64,000 nucleotides of DNA, from the NCBI RefSeq assembly GCF_017639205.1, contig NZ_CP071139.1, positions 5,269,501-5,333,500 on the forward strand, written 5' to 3'. This stretch comes from Streptomyces nojiriensis. Its GTDB lineage: Bacteria > Actinomycetota > Actinomycetes > Streptomycetales > Streptomycetaceae. The notes under the pieces are model-generated. The model was not told the origin of the DNA and did not search any database. It saw nothing but the letters and a program-made list of their open reading frames with translations. The position numbers and the translations under genes were made by a program. Of the stretch, positions 58,702-64,000 are shown piece after piece. Within the stretch, counting starts at the first letter, position 1. Every line of letters begins with the position of its first letter.

Positions 58702-60053
58702 ACACCGTTCAACTCGCTGCCGAGGACCTGTCCCTGTTCGGCAAGGACGTCTGGTGGCTCGTCCTCCTGAAGGCGGTCTTCTGCTTCGCCTTCCTGATGG
58801 TGACGGTGCTCTTCTCCATCGTGTGGGAGCGCAAGGTCGTCGCCTGGATGCAGCTGCGCATCGGCCCGAACCGGCACGGACCCTGGGGCATGCTCCAGTC
58901 GCTCGCCGACGGCGTGAAGCTGATGCTCAAGGAAGACCTGATCGTCAAGCGGGCCGACAAGGTCATCTACGTCCTGGCCCCGATCATCGCGGCGATCCCG
59001 GCCTTCATGGCCATCGCGGTGATCCCCTTCGGGCCCGCGGACGACGAGATCTCCATCTTCGGCCAGCGCACCACGATGCAGCTGACCGACCTGCCCATCG
59101 CGATGCTCTACATCCTCGCGGTGGCCTCGGTCGGCATCTACGGCATCGTGCTGGCGGGCTGGTCCTCCGGCTCCACCTACCCGCTCCTCGGCGGCCTGCG
59201 CTCCTGCGCGCAGATGATCTCCTACGAGATCGCGATGGGCGCGGCCTTCGCCTCGGTCTTCCTCTACTCCGGATCGATGTCGACCTCGGCGATCGTCGAG
59301 GCCCAGGCGGACCGCTGGTTCATCGTCCTGCTGCCGGTGTCCTTCATCATCTACGTCGTCACGATGGTCGGCGAGACGAACCGCGCCCCCTTCGACATGC
59401 CGGAGTCCGAGGGCGACCTGGTCGGCGGTTTCAACACCGAGTACTCGTCCATCAAGTTCGCGCTGTTCATGCTGGCCGAGTACGTCAACATGGTCACCGT
59501 CTCGGCGGTCTCGGTCACCCTCTTCCTGGGCGGCTGGCGGGCCCCGTACCCGATCAGCTCCTTCTGGGAGGGCGCGAACCACGGCTGGTGGCCGATGCTC
59601 TGGTTCGTCCTCAAGGTGCAGCTGCTGCTGTTCTTCTTCATCTGGCTGCGCGGCACGCTGCCCCGCGTGCGCTACGACCAGCTGATGAAGCTCGGCTGGA
59701 AGGTACTGATCCCGGTCTCGGTGGTCTGGCTGATGCTGGTGGCCACCGTCCGGGCGCTGCGCAACGAGGCGTACGACTTCAGCGAGATCGTCCTCTACGT
59801 CGGCGGCGCCGTCGTGGCGATCCTGCTCCTCTCCTTCGTCGCGGACGTCTTCCGCGACAAGCGGGAGAAGAAGACGGCGGCCGCCGAAGCGGTGCACGAC
59901 GCCGAGCCCTTCGACCCGCTGGCGGGCGGCTTCCCCGTACCGCCCAAGCCCGGCCAGCACCTGGCACCCGTACCGCGCAGGCGGTCCCGCACCGAGCGGG
60001 AGCTGATTGTCAGTGGTGGGACGAATACTGACAGTGACCGAGAGGAGGCTTGA
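58698..60053 (+). CDS. nuoH: NADH-quinone oxidoreductase subunit H
   Basis: A 451-residue membrane subunit that forms the quinone tunnel with NuoB and NuoD. Eight or nine membrane segments are visible. Motifs: WERKVVAWMQLRIGPNRHGP, LADGVKLMLKED, GLRSCAQMISYEIAMG and ETNRAPFDMPESEGDLVGGF. A soluble C-terminal tail of about 65 residues (PVPPKPGQHLAPVPRRRS) is longer than in E. coli. GTG 58698 overlaps the nuoG stop. Confidence 0.96.
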   Translation: MNTVQLAAEDLSLFGKDVWWLVLLKAVFCFAFLMVTVLFSIVWERKVVAWMQLRIGPNRHGPWGMLQSLADGVKLMLKEDLIVKRADKVIYVLAPIIAAIPAFMAIAVIPFGPADDEISIFGQRTTMQLTDLPIAMLYILAVASVGIYGIVLAGWSSGSTYPLLGGLRSCAQMISYEIAMGAAFASVFLYSGSMSTSAIVEAQADRWFIVLLPVSFIIYVVTMVGETNRAPFDMPESEGDLVGGFNTEYSSIKFALFMLAEYVNMVTVSAVSVTLFLGGWRAPYPISSFWEGANHGWWPMLWFVLKVQLLLFFFIWLRGTLPRVRYDQLMKLGWKVLIPVSVVWLMLVATVRALRNEAYDFSEIVLYVGGAVVAILLLSFVADVFRDKREKKTAAAEAVHDAEPFDPLAGGFPVPPKPGQHLAPVPRRRSRTERELIVSGGTNTDSDREEA

Positions 60054-60056
60054 GAG

Positions 60057-60653
60057 ATGTCCGACGAGAAGTGGCAGAACCCGGTGGCGGGCTTCGGCGT
60101 GACCTTCAAGGCCATGTTCAAGAAGCGCCTCACCGAGCAGTACCCGGAGCAGCAGAAGACGACCGCACCGCGCTTCCACGGACGGCATCAGCTCAACCGG
60201 CACCCCGACGGTCTGGAGAAGTGCATCGGGTGCGAGCTGTGCGCCTGGGCCTGTCCCGCCGACGCGATCTACGTGGAGGGCGCGGACAACACCGAGGAGG
60301 AGCGCTACTCCCCGGGTGAGCGGTACGGCCGGGTCTACCAGATCAACTACGCCCGCTGCATCCTGTGCGGGCTGTGCGTGGAGGCGTGCCCGACGCGCGC
60401 GCTGACCATGACGAACGAGTTCGAACTGGCCGACTCCAGCCGCGAATCGCTCATCTACACCAAGGAGCAGCTGCTGGCCGGCCTGACCGAGGGCATGGTC
60501 GAGGCACCGCACTCGATCTTCCCCGGCACGGACGACACGGACTACTACCGGGGTCTGGTGACCGGGGCCGCCCCGGGCACCGTCCGGCAGGTCGCGGTCT
60601 CCAAGGGCGAAGTCGCTCCGGAGAACGGGCAGTCCGAGGAGGTGGACGCATGA
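60057..60653 (+). CDS. nuoI: NADH-quinone oxidoreductase subunit I
   Basis: A 198-residue subunit with two 4Fe-4S ferredoxin motifs, CIGCELCAWACPADAI and CILCGLCVEACPTRAL, conducting electrons to NuoB. GAGAGGAGG precedes the ATG. A C-terminal tail of about 60 residues is present. ATGA overlap with nuoJ. Confidence 0.96.
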   Translation: MSDEKWQNPVAGFGVTFKAMFKKRLTEQYPEQQKTTAPRFHGRHQLNRHPDGLEKCIGCELCAWACPADAIYVEGADNTEEERYSPGERYGRVYQINYARCILCGLCVEACPTRALTMTNEFELADSSRESLIYTKEQLLAGLTEGMVEAPHSIFPGTDDTDYYRGLVTGAAPGTVRQVAVSKGEVAPENGQSEEVDA

Positions 60654-61465
60654 GCGCCATCGCCGCTTCCGCCACCTCCATGACCTCCACGGGCGAGGCG
60701 ATCCAGTTCTGGATCCTCGGCACGGTCGCCGTGATCGGCGCACTGGCCACGATCCTGATGAAGAAGGCCGTGCACAGCGCCCTCAGCCTGGCCGGGACGA
60801 TGATCATCCTGGCCGTCTTCTACCTCGCCAACGGGGCGTACTTCCTCGGCGTCGTCCAGGTCATCGTCTACACCGGCGCGATCATGATGCTCTTCCTCTT
60901 CGTGGTCATGCTCGTCGGCGTCACCGCCGCCGACTCCCTGAAGGAGACCATCAAGGGGCAGCGCTGGCTGGCCGCCCTGTGCGGGCTCGGCTTCGGCATC
61001 CTGCTGATCGCCGGCATCGCCAACGCCGGGCTCACCCACTTCAACGGGCTCGGCCGGGTCAACTCGGGCGGGCACATCGAGGGCCTGGCGCAGCTGATCT
61101 TCACCAAGTACGTCTTCGCCTTCGAGATCACCGGCGCGCTGCTGATCACCGCAGCCGTCGGCGCGATGGTGCTCACCCACCGCGAGCGCACCGAACGGGC
61201 CGCCACCCAGCGCGAACTCGCCGAGAAGCGGGTCCGCGAGGGCGTCCAGCTCCCGCCGCTGCCCGCGCCCGGCGTCTACGCCCGGCACAACGCGGTGGAC
61301 GTCGCCGGACTGCTGCCGGACGGCACCCCGTCCGAGCTGACCGTCAACCGCACGCTGCGCGCCCGCGGCCAGATCCGGGACGTCTCCAGCCAGGCGATCG
61401 ACGACCTCAAGGCACTGGAGCAGGCCTCCTCGGAGCGCCTCGGCCGTGAGGAGGCCTCGAAGTGA
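60650..61465 (+). CDS. nuoJ: NADH-quinone oxidoreductase subunit J
   Basis: A 271-residue membrane subunit with five segments. The family region LGVVQVIVYTGAIMMLFLFVVML is intact. The soluble C-terminal extension of about 85 residues (from HRERTERAATQREL) exceeds the usual length and is Arg/Glu/Ala-rich. The stop overlaps the nuoK GTG. Confidence 0.94.
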   Translation: MSAIAASATSMTSTGEAIQFWILGTVAVIGALATILMKKAVHSALSLAGTMIILAVFYLANGAYFLGVVQVIVYTGAIMMLFLFVVMLVGVTAADSLKETIKGQRWLAALCGLGFGILLIAGIANAGLTHFNGLGRVNSGGHIEGLAQLIFTKYVFAFEITGALLITAAVGAMVLTHRERTERAATQRELAEKRVREGVQLPPLPAPGVYARHNAVDVAGLLPDGTPSELTVNRTLRARGQIRDVSSQAIDDLKALEQASSERLGREEASK

Positions 61466-61761
61466 ATCCGGTCAACTACCTGTACCTGGCGGCCCTGCTG
61501 TTCACGATCGGTGCCACCGGGGTCCTGATCCGCAAGAACGCGATCGTGCTGTTCATGTGCGTCGAGCTGATGCTCAACGCCTGCAACCTCGCCTTCGTCG
61601 CGTTCTCCCGGATGCACGGCAACCTCGACGGCCAGATCATCGCGTTCTTCACGATGGTCGTCGCCGCCGCGGAGGTCGTGGTCGGCCTGGCGATCATCGT
61701 GTCGCTGTTCCGTACCCGCCACTCGGCCTCGGTCGACGACGCCAGCCTGATGAAGCTGTAA
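61462..61761 (+). CDS. nuoK: NADH-quinone oxidoreductase subunit K
   Basis: A 99-residue membrane subunit with three segments. The two conserved membrane glutamates are in FMCVELMLNACNLAFV and AAAEVVVGLAI. GTG 61462 forms GTGA with the nuoJ stop. Confidence 0.96.
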   Translation: MNPVNYLYLAALLFTIGATGVLIRKNAIVLFMCVELMLNACNLAFVAFSRMHGNLDGQIIAFFTMVVAAAEVVVGLAIIVSLFRTRHSASVDDASLMKL

Positions 61762-61770
61762 GGGGTCGCT

Positions 61771-63666
61771 GTGGAGAACCTGATTGCGCTGCTGATCGCG
61801 GCGCCCCTGCTCGGAGCGGTGGTGCTGCTCTGCGGCGGCCGGCGCCTCGACAAGGTCGGTCACTGGATCGGCACCCTGCTCGCGGCCGTCTCCTTCGGGA
61901 TCGGCGTCGTCCTGTTCGCCGACATGCTGGGGCGCACGGCCGAGGACCGGACCCTGACCCAGAACCTGTACACCTGGATCCCCGTCGAGGGCTTCCAGGC
62001 GGACATGGCCTTCCAGCTGGACCAGCTGTCGATGACCTTCGTCCTGCTGATCTCCGGGGTGGGCACGCTCATCCACGTGTACTCGATCGGGTACATGGAG
62101 CACGACGAGCGCCGCCGCCGCTTCTTCGGCTACCTCAACCTGTTCGTCGCGGCGATGCTGCTGCTGGTCCTCGCCGACAACTACCTGCTGCTGTACTTCG
62201 GCTGGGAGGGCGTGGGCCTCGCCTCGTACCTCCTGATCGGCTTCTGGCAGCACAAGCCCAGCGCGGCCACGGCCGCGAAGAAGGCCTTCCTGGTCAACCG
62301 CGTCGGCGACATGGGCCTGTCGATCGCGATCATGCTGATGTTCACCACGTTCGGCACCTTCGCCTTCGAGCCGGTGTTCGCCTCCGTGGACAAGACCTCC
62401 GAGGGCATGCTGACGGCCATCGGCCTGATGCTGCTGCTGGCCGCCTGCGGCAAGTCGGCCCAGGTCCCGCTGCAGTCCTGGCTCGGGGACGCGATGGAGG
62501 GCCCGACCCCGGTCTCGGCCCTGATCCACGCGGCCACCATGGTGACCGCGGGCGTGTACCTGATCGTCCGCTCGGCCGCCGTCTTCAACGGGGCGCCGGA
62601 CGCCCAGCTGGTGGTCACCGTCGTGGGCGCGGTCACGCTCCTCTTCGGTGCGATCGTCGGTTGCGCGAAGGACGACATCAAGAAGGCCCTGGCGGGCTCG
62701 ACGATGTCGCAGATCGGCTACATGATCCTCGCCGCGGGCCTCGGCCCGATCGGCTACGTCTTCGCGATCATGCACCTGGTGACGCACGGCTTCTTCAAGG
62801 CGGGCCTCTTCCTCGGCGCGGGTTCCGTGATGCACGGGATGAACGACGAGGTCGACATGCGCAGGTACGGAGGTCTGCGGAAGTACATGCCGGTCACCTT
62901 CGTCACCTTCGGCCTCGGATACCTGGCGATCATCGGCTTCCCGGGCCTGTCCGGCTTCTTCTCCAAGGACATGATCATCGAGGCGGCCTTCGCGAAGGGC
63001 GGCACCGAGGGCTGGATCCTCGGCGGGGTCACCCTGCTGGGCGCCGGCATCACCGCCTTCTACATGACCCGCGTCATGCTCCTCACCTTCTTCGGCGAGA
63101 AGCGCTGGCAGCCGGACGATGCCGGCCACGAGCCGCACCCGCACGAGTCCCCGAAGTCCATGACCATCCCGATGGTCATCCTGGCCTTCGGCTCGGTTTT
63201 CGCCGGAGCCTTCTTCGAGATCGGCGAGCGCTTCCTGAAGTGGCTGGAGCCCGTCACGGGCTACTCGCACGGCAACCCGCCGGTCAGCGCCATGACGGTG
63301 ACCGCGGCCACCATGGTGATGCTCCTCGTCGGCGTCGGCATCGCCTGGGCGATGTACGGCAAGCGCCCCGTCCCGGTCGTCGCCCCGCGCGGCTCGTTCC
63401 TCACCCGGGCGGCACGCAAGGACCTCTACCAGGACGACTTCAACCACGTCGTGCTGGTGCGCGGCGGGGAGCACCTGACCCGCTCGCTCGTGTACCTCGA
63501 CCACAGCGTGGTCGACGGGGTGGTCAACGGGACGGCCGCCTCGGTCGGCGGGCTCTCGGGCCGCCTGCGCAAGCTGCAGAACGGCTACGCCCGCAGCTAC
63601 GCGGTCTCGATGTTCGGGGGCACGGTGGTCCTGATCGCCGCGACCCTGCTGATGAGGGCGGTGTGA
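61771..63666 (+). CDS. nuoL: NADH-quinone oxidoreductase subunit L
   Basis: A 631-residue antiporter-like proton-pumping subunit with about 16 membrane segments and a lateral helix. Motifs: YFGWEGVGLASYLLIGFW with the conserved Glu, VNRVGDMGLSIAI, QSWLGDAMEGPTPVSALIHAATMVTAGVYL and the C-terminal VVDGVVNGTA. GTG 61771 follows AGGGGTCGCT. Confidence 0.96.
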   Translation: MENLIALLIAAPLLGAVVLLCGGRRLDKVGHWIGTLLAAVSFGIGVVLFADMLGRTAEDRTLTQNLYTWIPVEGFQADMAFQLDQLSMTFVLLISGVGTLIHVYSIGYMEHDERRRRFFGYLNLFVAAMLLLVLADNYLLLYFGWEGVGLASYLLIGFWQHKPSAATAAKKAFLVNRVGDMGLSIAIMLMFTTFGTFAFEPVFASVDKTSEGMLTAIGLMLLLAACGKSAQVPLQSWLGDAMEGPTPVSALIHAATMVTAGVYLIVRSAAVFNGAPDAQLVVTVVGAVTLLFGAIVGCAKDDIKKALAGSTMSQIGYMILAAGLGPIGYVFAIMHLVTHGFFKAGLFLGAGSVMHGMNDEVDMRRYGGLRKYMPVTFVTFGLGYLAIIGFPGLSGFFSKDMIIEAAFAKGGTEGWILGGVTLLGAGITAFYMTRVMLLTFFGEKRWQPDDAGHEPHPHESPKSMTIPMVILAFGSVFAGAFFEIGERFLKWLEPVTGYSHGNPPVSAMTVTAATMVMLLVGVGIAWAMYGKRPVPVVAPRGSFLTRAARKDLYQDDFNHVVLVRGGEHLTRSLVYLDHSVVDGVVNGTAASVGGLSGRLRKLQNGYARSYAVSMFGGTVVLIAATLLMRAV

Positions 63667-63667
63667 A

Positions 63668-64000
63668 ATGAGTTTCCCGCTTCTGACGGTGACGGCCGCG
63701 GTCCCCGCGGTCGGCGCGGTCCTGACGGCGGCCGTACCGGCCGCCCGCAGGACCGCCGCCAAGTGGCTCGCGCTGCTCTTCTCGCTGGCGACACTGGCCC
63801 TGGCCGTGCTCGTCGCGGTCCGCTTCGACCCGAGCGGTGACCGCTACCAGCTCACCGAATCCCGGCCCTGGATCGCCGACTTCGGCGTCCGCTACGAACT
63901 GGGCGTGGACGGGATCGGGGTGGTGCTCATCGGGCTCACCGCGCTGCTGATCCCCTTCGTGATCGCGGCCGGCTGGCACGACGCCGACCCCCTGGAGACC
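63668..64000 (+). CDS. nuoM: NADH-quinone oxidoreductase subunit M (5' part, runs off the window)
   Basis: The first 111 codons of NuoM, beginning MSFPLLTVTAAVPAVGAVLT two bases after the nuoL stop codon. Two N-terminal membrane segments and the loop FGVRYELGVDGIGVVLIGLTA (the family has YxxGxDGIS) identify it. The gene continues past position 64000. Confidence 0.9.
   Translation, partial: MSFPLLTVTAAVPAVGAVLTAAVPAARRTAAKWLALLFSLATLALAVLVAVRFDPSGDRYQLTESRPWIADFGVRYELGVDGIGVVLIGLTALLIPFVIAAGWHDADPLET

Noticed and set aside
1..64000. tRNA, rRNA, phage and CRISPR signals
   Set aside because: No cloverleaf-compatible segment with a CCA-end context, no ribosomal sequence, no integrase or structural phage gene and no regularly spaced repeat was found by reading.

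Overview
The window reads as a stretch of Streptomyces (or close relative) chromosome. GC is very high, nearly every third codon base is G or C, GTG starts are common, and gene order matches what I recall of the S. coelicolor hemL to nuo region. Nothing looks like a prophage, plasmid, CRISPR array, rRNA or tRNA. The mobile-type signals are two near-identical palindromic MITE-like repeats, a solo end of the same repeat, and a truncated Uma2-like gene fragment.

Layout. (1) 1-1.9 kb: a MacB/FtsX-type ABC ATPase and permease whose adaptor presumably lies just upstream. (2) 1.9-9.8 kb: a conserved hypothetical, hemL, a histidine phosphatase, a Tat/lipoprotein deacetylase-like protein, then cytochrome c maturation genes (TlpA/ResA-like lipoprotein, resB, ccsB). 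The ccdA gene usually found between the last two groups is absent here. (3) 9.8-17.3 kb: first futalosine-pathway menaquinone block (UbiD-like mqnL, an unknown coupled ORF, mqnP, UbiX-like mqnM, an Lrp/AsnC regulator, mqnE) with a rhomboid protease. (4) 17.3-20 kb: GNAT, DUF4229 and a DAACS-family symporter preceded by a polycysteine leader peptide. (5) 20-22.6 kb: a minus-strand four-gene operon that looks like a WXG100-like protein, a muramidase-like large protein and two paralogous small membrane proteins. (6) 23-32.6 kb: a mixed set (HTH/zinc-ribbon protein, DUF4190 protein, NmrA-like reductase, acyl-CoA ligase, TAP-like peptidase, DHFR-like reductase, secreted transglycosylase, cold-shock protein). 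(7) 32.8-43 kb: second menaquinone block (mqnA, a Ser/Thr kinase, mqnC, a degenerate amidohydrolase, menG, glutaminase, a geranylgeranyl-reductase-like flavoprotein). (8) 43-50.2 kb: a second ABC efflux cassette (lipoprotein, adaptor, ATPase, permease), two secreted proteins and an NlpC/P60 hydrolase. (9) 51-64 kb: the complex I operon nuoA-nuoL plus the start of nuoM, behind a Rex-like operator.

Functionally most of the window serves respiration: quinone synthesis, cytochrome c assembly, haem precursor synthesis (hemL) and NADH dehydrogenase. mqnB and mqnD are not in the window. Many genes are translationally coupled through ATGA/GTGA/TGATG overlaps, and several transcripts look leaderless (a -10-like hexamer about 7 bases before the start codon).

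Most noteworthy: the leaderless polycysteine uORF before the symporter, the muramidase-effector-like operon with two candidate immunity proteins, the TA-flanked palindromic repeat whose ends supply the stop codons of convergent genes, the local loss of ccdA, and two uncharacterised proteins embedded in menaquinone operons.
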